From assembly GCA_020747065.1 (NCBI GenBank), contig JAGMVK010000018.1, positions 868,001 to 932,000 of the forward strand: a stretch of DNA of 64,000 nucleotides. The letters are read 5' to 3'. Made by a program: the position numbers and the translations under genes. This document shows positions 12,801-23,962 of the stretch, one piece after another. The notes beneath the pieces were generated by a model, which was not told the DNA's origin, searched no databases, and saw only the letters and a program-made list of their open reading frames with translations. Positions within the stretch are counted from its first letter, which is position 1, and every line of letters starts with the position of its first letter. This DNA is from Cadophora sp. MPI-SDFR-AT-0126 (lineage: Eukaryota > Ascomycota > Leotiomycetes > Helotiales > Ploettnerulaceae).

Positions 12801-12913
12801 GGACTCAGGGGACTTCTTACCTGGATAATGAACATGATAATTGGATATTTGGGATCATAGGTAGTTGGGTTGAGCCCCTCCAGGACTCCTGCTTGAGAAG
12901 CAACGCGCGACAT
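9868..12913 (-). CDS. kha1: K+/H+ antiporter, KHA1-like (CPA2 family)
   Basis: Monovalent cation/proton exchanger of endomembranes; in yeast Kha1 acts in Golgi pH and K+ homeostasis. Five exons (12913-12821, 12556-12146, 12098-11738, 11688-11381, 11331-9868) give 878 aa. Residues about 25-430 are the Na+/H+-exchanger membrane domain, with RQPRVIAEVIGGVLLGPSV, FLFLVGLEV, the ion-site element AGVGNDVVGW (GND about 199-201), GVHAIFGAFLVGLICPHDGG and FLPLYFALSGLGTDLG. Residues about 440-878 form the long cytosolic tail, including a universal-stress-like C-terminal part. Introns are 264, 47, 49 and 49 nt. The third intron has a GC donor (see separate entry). The start ATG gives the family-typical MSRVASQAGVLEGLNP opening. 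The identity is strong. Confidence 0.95.
11689..11737 (-). other. GC-AG intron in the KHA1-like gene
   Basis: On the minus strand the exon ends TTTTTGGAG and the intron starts GCGAGTATCC and ends ATTCTAG. Splicing here gives the conserved GVHAIFG-AFLVGLICPH join. The only nearby GT (GCGA|GTATCC) would shift the frame. The 49-nt length matches neighbouring introns. Confidence 0.88.
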
Positions 12914-13792
12914 GATGGGCAGATGTGTTTCTTTGGTAGGACAACGTTTGTTTCTCTCTGTTCTCTCTGATCGCCCCCAGACGATGTCTGTCGCGTGGAG
13001 GCAGACTGACTTCGGGGAATGGAAGTTTATGTAGGATACAACATGATCAGATGGTAGTAAAGTCTGACATATGTAATGCAATGCAGGAGGATGGGATGAT
13101 GGGATGGGAGGTGACGTTGGACGGTGAAGAGCTTGGCGTGTGTGGATGATTGGGAAAGTTCGGGGCGGAGGGGGGTTTAGAGGAGCTTGGGAGCTTGGAG
13201 CCTTGTGGGTACGAGATGGTTCGAGGCTGTGGTGGTTGGTGGTGGTGGGGCTTGATAGCGATTATTGGGGGGGTGGGATGGAACAGGACAGGGACCTGGA
13301 GGGGTTGGCTGCTCGGGTTGGTTTGGCGCATGGGCGGGCGCTGTCAGCACGACCTCCACGACCTGCACGACTACTGCTGACTTACTTCAAGTGATCGCCC
13401 GAAGGGTCCACTACCCGGCCGTGTCTTTCTTTGTTCCTTGCACCCACCCACCATAAAACAACCACTTCGAACATATTCGAATTTGCTACCAAGTACTTCT
13501 ACCTCCGCTGTCTATGTGGATTCTAGATATTTCTACAAAATCCATGGTTCTCTAGCGAATCAACGTCTGATTTTGCAGTCTTTAACTCCCCAAGTAGGCA
13601 AGGCTGTGGCAAAAGTGCACCAAAGCGAATGTACATTATTTGCCCATGGTCCCAAGTATGCCCAGTGTCTTGACTTTCTTGGGGATTCTGGGCCGGGTTC
13701 TAGAACCACTTGCGTGGTCTTCCGGGTTGGAGGTGTGAGCAATTTACAGGGACTTGAACCTTACTTCGTTAGACCCTCTGGGCACCCATTAG

Positions 13793-13812
13793 TAAGGGTC
13801 CAAGGACCCTTA
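13793..13812. repeat. Perfect 9-bp inverted repeat with 2-nt spacer
   Basis: TAAGGGTCC, then AA, then GGACCCTTA. It is isolated in noncoding DNA and could be a dimeric-protein binding palindrome or chance. Confidence 0.5.
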
Positions 13813-16021
13813 TCTCGTGGTCCTGGCCTGTTCGACTTCCAGATATCTTTCTCTTCCTCCAGTCAATGTCTCTTTCCTTCTTGCATTTTCAAAATCTATC
13901 ACACCACCCTCTCGGATTCCAGGCATTCTGAGCTGATAGCGTCTTGTCTTCAAGTCTTCAAGTCACGAATCAGGTGCGGTTCCGCATGCGGTGCTTCTCG
14001 TGAAAGAGCTCTCTGTCTCTTGCATGCTTGGGCAATGTTGTCATGAGACCGCAGGTGGCTGGATGACGGAATCACCTCCGTAGCTAGTCATATGGCTAGA
14101 AGTCGTCCGCGTAAGAGGTCGACACTGCCGGACACATACTCGATGAAAAGGCCATAGGTAGGATCGGAACAAGAGAGTTTATTATATTTCCAGATCCTTG
14201 TGCTTCATTCGTCGAAAGAGAATTTAGGTTCGGAATGCTTCAACGGCTTCTTCCGAAAATGCGGAAGGCTTGCTGCAAGTGCTGCATGATTTGGACCCGA
14301 AACAAGCTTCTGATAGGATAAGGGTGGCATACTCACTTATACATGGAGATTCATTTGATCTTCTTATCTGCAAGCTGTGTCTGTAGCCTATCGAGCTGGC
14401 GTCCGCCTCAAGTTCCAATCTATTGCAGCTTCCGGGTATAACGGGCATCAATCCTCATATCAGTATACACGAAAGTGCTGGGCAGCAAAAGAACAGCTCA
14501 GGTCTTATTCGTAAGAACTGACAGTCACAATATATTCAAAAAAGCAATATGTGCGAGGGAACAGCTGCAATTGCTCAGTTGATGAATTGGTGTTTTAAAC
14601 TTCCTCAAAAAAAGGAACTTTGCAGCTCTCTGCTTTTACTCATCATGCTCTGTTTGATCATTTACTTTTTACTTCAGAGTAAACCCTTTTCGGGGTTTCT
14701 TGAGACGAATTCGAATCTAAAGTTGATGTTGGTTGTCCAACGTACGCCACATTGATACATTATCGATGCAGCGAACATGCTGTACCACAAGACACGACAC
14801 AGCACGTTCAGCTGAGACCCGACGTCTTATCTCCTTCTTTGGATCATTCCAGAAATGTCCATTGGTTCCTTCGATCACAATAACGCACCCTCCGCCAAGC
14901 ATTGCCCCGCTACAAGTCCACAGCATTCTCGTCCTCCGCTTCACCTGATGACACATTAGATACCCAGGCGAGCTGAAGCACAACAGCTGTTGCATACTTC
15001 TTCGTAACCTTTCCAGATTCTCATTCTAAGTGGACTGCAGTCGACACCTTCCCTATACGCCTCGTATAATTGCTGCATTCTCGTGGTCCCCACCAACAGA
15101 GATGTCCAAGTTAACAAGTGCGCTCCTTGCTACAGTCCAGCACTCGGTGTCGACGAACCGTCTGTTATGCAGCTATCTTGAGCTGCCATATATCTGGGAC
15201 AGAGATAGCCTCGTTGCTCCGACTCTGCTGCACAATGAAATCCCGATATGCTCGGAAGTGAAATCCGCTCTGAGATCCAGGGGTACTGAAAATATCCTGC
15301 AAAAGGGGAAGAGATTGATCGCCGATGCAATTAAGTGGCATGAGCATGTGGTACTGATGATTCCAAATTCTTTTGCCCTGCGCAAATCTGTCCTGCTTGT
15401 CGACGATCAGGATTCGTTGCTCTAGCTCGACGGGGTTTCGTAACAGACTGAAAACATTTACTACGAAGTAAGTCAAATGGAAAGGCGTTATCAGGGTACC
15501 TTTACTTACATATCAAGAAAGCACATCAGCCTCTGATCTCGTTTGGAAAAAGTTGATCCTTGTTCTCTTGAGCAGGTCTTCATGACAGCTCCAGCTCAGG
15601 GAGCCACCACCAAATCCAATTGTGTTAAGTATTGTATACACTCAAGGAATCTTTGAGAAAATCTCTGAGTTGCGACATGTTTTCTGTCACTTCATTCCTC
15701 TTTCTCTCACATTGCCGTCATCGACCTATTATATTTCATCTGATGTCCCATGTTTACATGGTATCTTGGACTCGCTTCAGACTTCGCAATTGCAACAGAG
15801 CACTTCACAAGATCAACCTTGCCGAGGTGCCATTTCACTGACCAGGATTCCAAGTAGTGAGCCTGGTGAGCCAAGATTGGTTGATCATCCAAAACTCGCA
15901 TCGATTCGTATTCGCGCAAGGTATGCCTCGGAGAACCGCCAAAATAGTACTGAACTTCACTTCTACCCCGCTTGGAACCTATCTCGGCAGTTACAAGTAG
16001 AATGATAGGTTGAAATTGGAG

Positions 16022-16029
16022 TATTTAAA
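16022..16029 (+). promoter_or_regulatory. Candidate TATA box of the carboxylesterase gene
   Basis: TATTTAAA lies 72 nt upstream of the start codon and is followed by a leader containing AACTTCAACAAGGCAACTTG. Inferred from position and sequence. Confidence 0.4.
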
Positions 16030-16100
16030 GAAGATAATATTCGTATCTATAACTTCAACAAGGCAACTTGATTTGTCTTGATGTCACTCGTACGTTCACC

Positions 16101-18096
16101 ATGATTTTACCACTTTCGTTACTAGCTTTCGGGCTGTCGCTATTCGCTTCTACTACTTTGGCACAAACCGAGACAAATTCCTCTCTACCGACCGTAAACC
16201 TGGGTTACACAATCCATCAGGCTTCCTCGAAGGTAAGCCAATCCCTCTTTGACACGTTGACTTCAATTAAGGTTTTTACCAGAATGGAATTTACAATTTC
16301 ACAAACATACGCTATGGCCAAGCCCCCATTGGTGACCTTCGCTTCAGAGCCTCCGTAGCGCCGAAAAACAAAAGCAAGGAGGTAGACGACGGAGGCTCTT
16401 ACCCTATCGTCTGCTATCAGGCTTCATCCGGTATGTGGAATGTAATGCCATTTGTCGCCGTTTGCTCTAAATACTTGATTCAGATTGGATAATCACGGCT
16501 TTCAGAGTCGCTCTTGGTGCCAATGCCAGCCAGCTTTCATACACGGTGCCAGCGCTTGAAAGCATCAACGTGACCAGCATCCCCAGGCCGCAGCCAGGAG
16601 AGAGTGAGGATTGTCTATTCCTCGATGTCTTTGTCCCAGCGAAGATCTTCGATGCTCGCAAGGCGTCCGCCGGTGGTAAGTCAACTCTGACATTGACGAA
16701 TACCGAACTGATCATTGAGAAGCGCCGGTCATTGTTTGGATCCATGGCGGAGGTTACGTTTCGGGCAGCAAGTCAACACGAGGCTCCAGCGGGGACCCGA
16801 CTGGACTTCTAAAATCTGCACAGCAGAATAACGGCACAGGAGCAGTCTTTGTGAGCTTGAATTACCGACTAGGCGCATTCGTGAGTTCACTGTTGACATC
16901 CACCCAAGCGAGACATTACAGTGAACTGACCAATCAAGGGTTTCCTAGCAGGGCCTTCATATCAGAGAGGCAACGCAGTCCCAAATTTGGGTCTACTTGA
17001 CCAACGCCTCGCTCTCAAATGGGTCCGAGACAACATTTCCAAATTCGGAGGCGATCCCAAACAAGTGACTCTCATGGGAGAATCCGCCGGTGGGGGAAGC
17101 GTCACCCACCAAGTCCTTGCTCTCGGCGGTAAGGTAAAAGCACCCTTCCACCGAGCAGTCATCCAATCTCCCGCGGTCGTCCCATCATCATCACCACAGG
17201 AGCAAGACAGCGTCTTCGCTCGAGTCCTCCAACATGCCTCATACGTGGTCGGCGAACCCATAACTACACTCCAGCAACTCCGCAACCTGACAACAAAGCA
17301 AATCTACCTGGCCAACTACATAACAACCATGCGCTCTGAGTACGGCAGCTATCCCTACGGTCCTGTAGTAGACGGCGTGTTCGTCCCTGATATCCCAGCG
17401 AAACTGCTGCTGAGTGGCCAGTTCGACACCAGCGTGGAAATGATGATCGGACATAATTTGAATGAAGGAGCGCTCTTCGCTTCGCCGTTCATCACTAACG
17501 AAACGGCTTTCCACGATATGGTTGCACGTCGACTTCCAAGTGCGAAACCCGAGGTCATCGATTACATCACGCAGGTCTTGTACCCTCCTGATTTCAGTGG
17601 TGCCCTGGGATATAAGACTTTCTATGAACGGAACTCCCTGCTAGAGTCGGAGGTGACGTTTACTTGTAATACGAGGTTCTTGAATTTGGCAACAGGCAAT
17701 ACATCGTTCTGTGAGTAGGCCACATCCTGCACACAAACTACTCTCTCAAACCCTTTCTCAAAGTACCCAATCACTGACACCCCGCCAGCCTACCTCTTCA
17801 CCATCCCTCCAGGCCTCCACGGCACCGACATCGCCTACACATTCTACTCCAGCCCCACCGACACGACCATCTTCTTCCAACCCGTCAACGCCACCGTCGC
17901 TACTCTCCTCCAAAGCTACTTGACGAATTTCGCTCTGAGCGGCTCACCGAATGGAGGTTCCGTTCCGTATTTTCCGGCGTATGGAACCAATTCTTCGTTG
18001 CAGATTGTGGGAGTTGGAGATGCGAGTGAGCAGGTTGTGGATCCGACGGCGAATGAGAGGTGTGCGTGGTGGGCGGAAGGGAAATATTTGCGTTGA
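16101..18096 (+). CDS. Secreted type-B carboxylesterase/lipase
   Basis: Alpha/beta-hydrolase of the carboxylesterase type B family that would hydrolyse ester bonds outside the cell; the substrate is unknown. Six exons (16101-16232, 16283-16430, 16484-16675, 16723-16880, 16939-17710, 17789-18096) give 569 aa. Residues 1-21 are a signal peptide (hydrophobic core, cut near TLA-QT). Motifs: [13 protein letters not shown]; the oxyanion-hole segment [23 protein letters not shown]; the nucleophile GESAGG (Ser about 259); the acid in [10 protein letters not shown] (Glu about 386); and the His of [11 protein letters not shown] (about 478). Several N-x-S/T sites fit a secreted glycoprotein. Introns are 47-78 nt. 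The ATG at 16101 is chosen because it begins the signal peptide. The gene is isolated between two gene-poor regions. All catalytic residues are present. Confidence 0.94.
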
Positions 18097-18759
18097 TTTG
18101 AGGCTTCTTTGAAGGTTTGAATGTCTTAAAGGTGAGATGGAGATGGTTGATGTGTATTCGTTTCGTTCTTCTTCTCACTGGTAGTCTGAACGTGAGGGAG
18201 ATGTTGCTGGAGGTGGGTTTTCTTCAAACAGCCTTCTACAAAAAAAACAAACAGTTTCATGTTACTGAGCATTTATGTAGAGGTAAAAAGGAGAACTCTG
18301 GCCCTCTGGCCATCCTTTATGAGAGAAAGACTCGCAAGATATGTTAGCAATGTTATCACCCAATCTTGCAAGACATGAGCGAAGTGAATACGCAAAGTCA
18401 ACAAAAGGCGCAACTTTCTTGCCTCGAGCCCGGTCAATATCCGAGATTAACCTAAGACAATCTCAGTCGATCAACTTTAGTCACATCAAAGCAGATGCAT
18501 AGATGTGGCTCATTGTTCTCTACTCAACTCTCGGTTCGTGCACGGCACCAGGTTCTGAAGACATGTTCTGACCGCTTCACGGTGCATTCTCTCACTGTCG
18601 CCAAGATAGGAGACATCTTGATATCAGAGCCTGGAGAGGTCAATATCAAAATTGACTGTGATATGGAACTTGAAAATAGAAAACCTTTGAGACGAAATCC
18701 AAATAAAGTATCCGAACGTTGACAAGGCCTGCATGTACCGGGCGCAAATGCTGGTGAAA
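18097..18759. other. Intergenic, esterase 3' side
   Basis: About 660 bp with only short frames (for example 18495-18722). It contains the probable 3' UTR of the esterase gene; nothing else is recognised. Confidence 0.5.
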
Positions 18760-19101
18760 TTACACGTTGTATTCAGTGGGTAAAGGAGTGAATCTGGTGT
18801 ACTGCAGAACCCCCTTTCGAGCCTTTTCCCTCAAGAATGCAGTTTCAACTCTCATGAAGCATCCATAGAATGTACTGTTAGAAAATTCATCGAAGCTCCA
18901 TTTGCGATGATCCCAGGTACCCAATATGTCTTCATTTCCAGAGCGAACAAGACCTTGGTAGTCGGAATCGATGTATATTTTCGGATGCGGCATGCACCAA
19001 TGTCTCGATGATTGAGACCTTAGTTGGAAAATATTCTCTTCAAGTAGGCATCTAAACAGTTCGAGATGCTGACCTGGATCATGGCTGAGACGTGTTGGTT
19101 T
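18760..19101 (-). pseudogene. Possible isolated coding fragment (exon-like)
   Basis: On the minus strand an open frame runs about 113 codons from an acceptor-like CTAGTAG at about 19102-19108 to a stop at 18760. The translation looks protein-like: SHDPGQHLELFRCLLEEN, HPKIYIDSDYQGLVRSGNED and a C-terminal FTPLPTEYNV. The only ATG in frame is at 18993, giving 77 aa. The two codons before the acceptor-like site are both TAG, so this would have to be an internal or last exon, but no convincing upstream exon is found. It may be the remnant of a decayed gene or a wrongly read noncoding stretch. No family is recognised. Confidence 0.3.
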
Positions 19102-22100
19102 CTACTAGAAGTGGGAAGAAAGGCGACGAGGAATTCGATTTGATTATAGAAGTGCCGTAAAGAACTCTAGACACCGCACTCCAAGATCCAGCACTCAATC
19201 AATCTACAAAAACCCATGACCTTCCAAACCCCAACCCATCACATCGTACCCAAACAACACCTTTCCCACCTAGCACAAACTCCCCCATCGCCAACCACCT
19301 CAGAACTCAAAACCCCATCCATCACACCAGAAAACCTCTCTTTCCCTTTCCAGCAAGACTTGACTCAATCCCCAAAAAATCCGCATTCATCACTTCATTT
19401 AGCAAGTACGATCCTACGCAGACGAACTTTCCGTCAAAGCCGAATAAAGCTTACTCAGGAGCTGAGCTAAGTTAAGTGAGTAAGTGACCCACGAGCTGAA
19501 AGACCAGCAGGCCGTTGGTGGATATAAGCTTACGCCTGAACCTGTCTACCGAGTCTGGTCGTCAGCACTGAGATTCTTTGTCCCAAGGAAAATTCGTTCT
19601 GGGAATCGAGGAAGCTTGTGGATTTTGAGGGTCGAGGTCTTTGTGGGGATTGTTGAGAGTGGGTGGATGGTACGAGGAGAATGGAGATGGGAAGGACGGG
19701 GGGTGGGGTTCTGTTGACGGCAGATGGGCCTGCTGCTGCGTATGGAAAGAGGGGTTCATTGAGTCAGAATGAAAGGTATGTTGAAGTTATGCTTGTGTGT
19801 TTCTACGAAGGCCAGTTAGTGAGAAGTGCTGTTCTTGAAAGTCGAGTTGTTGGGTGGAAGACGAGGACTGGCTGTTACAACAACACAACCAGGAAGGTGG
19901 GAATCTGCGAGAGCGAGTCGAGACATTGCGAGAGGCAAGGATTTCAGAGCCCGGTACAGATATGGCATGTAGAAGGTAAGTTGAAGCTGGCAGGACTCAT
20001 CCCATGAGCTTCGTGAGGAGGGAAGGAAATACTGTGGATTGTCACGAACATGGACTGACGAGTTGAGAACTTGCAGATTTCCAAAGCTACATTACTTCGA
20101 AAGAATGATAGGAACAACGACCGATATTTTATGACGGATACAAAATCCTTGGCGGTTTCGAGTCATAACTGCGAAGCGTGGATGGAGACGGTCGTTGTTC
20201 CATGATTCTCTCTTCCTCTCATTCCCGAGATGACCTGGAGCAATGTCGTAACTCTCCACTATCACTGTGCGATGTGTCCACGAGTACCCGGTCGATATCA
20301 CTGAAAAGAGAAGGAAGAGGAGAAGAGGCACGAGTTCGCACAGCATGCTCCATTTCACCTCGATCATCGAAAGTTCTCGAGGGAAAAAATCAGAAGATCG
20401 TCACTCCGACACCAGCCCATTGCAGCATACGGTCACCGCCTACCTTTGTCTCAAATCCTTCTTCCCATTCACAGGAGAATGCACACCGGATACGATGGGA
20501 ATTACGACCAAGCTGTCCGCAGCACATACGATATCTGGGAATAGCTACAGCAGGAACACTAAGTCTTGAGCTCGCAAGCGCTCAACACTGTGCCGCTTCC
20601 GTCGGGAATGCGATCAGGAATCAACACAGCCATGCCAGTGGATTGATTTCACATCCTCCCTCAGTCACTTTGCCACCATATTCTGCATTCCACATTCCGA
20701 ATTCTATCTTGCTGGACTATTTCGCAGCCCAGACAAAATTCCGTATTGTAAGGCCCGCGGGTCATCGACTCATCCGGCACAACTATGAGCTCCGGTTCCC
20801 GACGGAACGCACGGTACGGGCAAACAACACAACGCATGATGTGTTGTTTTGCCTCTCGTGGAACACCGGCTCCTTACTGCACGAGGCTCGAGCTCAACCC
20901 CTCTTTTTCGAATGAGGGGATACGGCAATGAAACGCTGTTGCAGCTTCTCGTCCCAGCTGTCTCTCCCGCGCTGCCTTCCAAACCTGTTATTTCGGACGA
21001 ACTCCGATGTCCGCCATCCACATGAAGCTCCAGCACTCCCTATTCACTAGCGACAAGTGACAAGGGGTAGAATCTGTAGCTTCAGAACTTGATAGACATA
21101 ACAGGCTGCAATAATGCGATCTGGCCTTCTCTCTCCAACACACAGAAGACACGCGCGGTCGCAGATCTGATCTGGGGGATATTCCAATAGGCATGGCTGC
21201 GCCGTCTAGCAACGCACGCCATTTGGATTCATGATACGAGGGAACCAATGAGCCGCGAGCATTCGCAGGATTTGTGCAGCGGATAACTAAGTAGCGGGTC
21301 ACAGCCAGAATGCGATCTCCTTTGTGGACTTCTGCAGCCACTTTGACAGACTCATGCGGCATCGAACTTGGGCTTGAATGCTGCCGGGCTGCCGCCATTG
21401 AAGCGATATAAGCGCCCATATACCGATGGCCAATGCTCCAAGTCTGCAAGGGGGCTGACGAATGCGAATGCGAAGATAAAGGCGGTATAATCGTCTAATG
21501 CAGTATTGAGTACAGTGCAGCTTGAAGTTGAGTAGCAGGCACCACTGAGGTTAAGTGCCGATGAAGAGACAAAAGTACTCCTCGTGTTTGAGATAGCGAA
21601 AAGTGAATCTTTTACCGATATGGAGACATGCATCCAGAATGGCCTGTCCTCGAGTTGAAAGTGGGGCAGTATGTTTTCCTCTAAGCGCAATGGTTGAGAA
21701 CTTGCAGCAGCAATGGATGCAGCCCTCACGACTCCAAACAACTAACTCAAGCCGTGCAATAAAAGTATGTAGGCGATTCGGCGAGTATCAAACACTGAGG
21801 CCCACCAAAGTACATTACTCTCCCACCCCAAAAAGCAAATCCGAATTGCAGGAGGAATGGCGCATTGAAAGTTTAGAAGCATTGTTTTAGTAGATCATTG
21901 TTCAACGAGTTGTAAACCCATTTGGAGCCTGCATTTCGGCCGAATGGGGCAGTCTTCGTAAAATTCCTACTCTGTACACGACAACAAATAGGCAGAAAAT
22001 GCACCGAAGACATAGCCTGGTAGCAAGCAGTTGTACCCGAAGTAGGCATCAAGAATGTATTGTAAGTAAACTCGAACGCAGATCTGCAAGCAACGTGTGA

Positions 22101-23948
22101 CAGGCCGCAGCAGCAAAGAATTGAAATACCCAGATAGAAAAATAGCGGTAGAGAGCTTGAGCTTGAGGAAGAGGACGACGACGACTGCTTGCTGTGCCGC
22201 ACAATGTCCGAATCACTTGACAGGATGTCCAATGCGGTCTCGTAGTCGTGATCCATTCGAGGCCCTAGACAACGCATCGGGGTCTTTCGAATCCGACGTG
22301 CACTCCCAACCGAGCATGCAATGCGAATTGGGGGCGAAGGGACCACACCATGCTGGGACCAGGGGACCGTGAACTCATTCAGTTCAGGGTTTTCTGCAAG
22401 GCTGGATCACAGAATGCGAGGCTGGGCTCTGGCGCACACAAACCACACGGCACATTTGAAGGGACCCAGGCACAACGGTTCGTGAAAAAGATGAAACAAC
22501 TCCTGAATACACGACGATGGCTTGGGAGGCGTAAAAGCCACAACGTGGGATCGATTTAGTAAGTCGCATCCCCTATCCGGAAGAATAGAATCGAACGAAG
22601 GAAGGAAGAAACGGTGAAACCTCGCCGTATCAACCAGCCAAGCAGTGATTGTGATTGAGCGCAATCCCGAAGCGCAGTTCGGTTGCAGTCAATTGAAACA
22701 GAATCGTCAAAAGAGGCCAATTCTAACTTTCTGGTTACGATCGTCGTTAGTCGTAAATGCTCACCAAACAAGTTATCTCTTTTCTTCTGTCGCAGCCTGG
22801 GATTTGTCTACCGTCCGAAGTGGCAGCAGGATTCCGAAGCTTGGTACTGATCTCTTGAACTGGCGCCATGTGCCGCCTAACAGATCCATGGAAGCTTCAA
22901 GGAACGTTAATTCCCTACGAGCCAGCGCGCGGCCGAATCCGATGCTGGGAACCAACCAGCCATCGTCGTCAGGGAACAGAGAAGCATTCGAGTGGCGAGC
23001 TCTCATTGGCTGTCAGGTACGAGTAGCGGCATTGAGACATTGCGACTTGGGATCGTGGATCCATAGCGAGGGTAGGGTTCTAGGACCAGGCTCGACGATC
23101 CTGGAGCTTGCGCGCTTGAAATAGTACTCAGTAGTAGCATAGGACCGAGAAGCTATATCTCAAATTAAAGATAGGAAACAGACTACCGGTAGCTAAGGTC
23201 GGGTTCGGGTGATCGAGATAGGAAAGAGGTCAACAAGGCCAGCTAGAGGCGGCGGAGGAATTTCATGCGTCGGGTTCGGGTGGTTGAGACTTCTTCTGGA
23301 CCCAGTCATTTCGGCCGCTGCGCAATCTGTGCAACGCCAAAGATGGAGACCACCGAATTACTTACCAAAAACAACGACAACAAAACCAAGCTCTACCTGG
23401 ACGACCTTGTGATGGCAACAACGGCCTTGAGGGAGTTTAACGCCGTGAAGTCCATCTGGTGGGAGATTGACGAAGAAAGACCGCGGAGTTAACTTTAAAG
23501 CACGGAGCTCAAGATCTTGGGACGGACCAAGGAAAATAAAGTGCTCTGCTAGGCCCGTTGAGGAATGACATACGGGAGAGATCGTCGTGGGGGCCATTTC
23601 TCAAAATGCGAAACGGGGACTCTGATAGGTCCCACAGCAACAGAGACAGTCTCGACGCAACCATTGGTCCAAAATACGACAGACGAGTGAGTAATGAGTA
23701 GTATGATAGCCTTGTGAATGAGGGAGGCGCAGATCTTGATGTACAGTACAGTAGAAGGACTTAGCCTTGTCGTAAGGTTCTTAGTAAGGCCCAGCAAAAA
23801 GACATGGTGGCCCACCCCAGCGACCGATAGATAATAGTCAGAACTCTACTGAACGGAGTAATGTATCAGGAACTACTAGCTGGAAAGAGTTAGGGGCGGC
23901 CGACCACCGCTCATACAGAAGAATAGGGCTGAAGCAAACATGGCGGGA

Positions 23949-23962
23949 GGGGGGGGGGGGGG
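23949..23962 (+). repeat. Poly-G run (14 nt)
   Basis: An uninterrupted run of 14 G following TGGCGGGA. Prone to sequencing-length error and possibly G-quadruplex forming. Confidence 0.9.

Larger units (their letters stand above)
12914..16100. other. Intergenic upstream of KHA1-like and carboxylesterase genes
   Basis: 3.2 kb between divergent genes. The first 500 bp contain purine-rich GGGAT and GGTGG runs. A 202-codon open frame (13438-14046) has no ATG until its last residues and no family resemblance. A perfect inverted repeat lies at 13793-13812. No gene is called. Confidence 0.5.

Noticed and set aside
13741..13765. tRNA-like T-arm (reverse complement of GGTTCAAGTCC)
   Set aside because: No matching T-stem, anticodon arm or acceptor stem could be formed on either strand.
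13438..14046. 202-codon open frame on the plus strand
   Set aside because: No ATG except near its end, composition not protein-like, no motif; probably chance in C/T-rich DNA.
21873..22346. Minus-strand ORF with poly-Ser run
   Set aside because: The run reflects a GAG/GAC simple repeat on the other strand; no other coding signal.
22645..23124. 159-codon plus-strand frame
   Set aside because: Non-ATG start and noncoding composition, without introns or homologous motifs.
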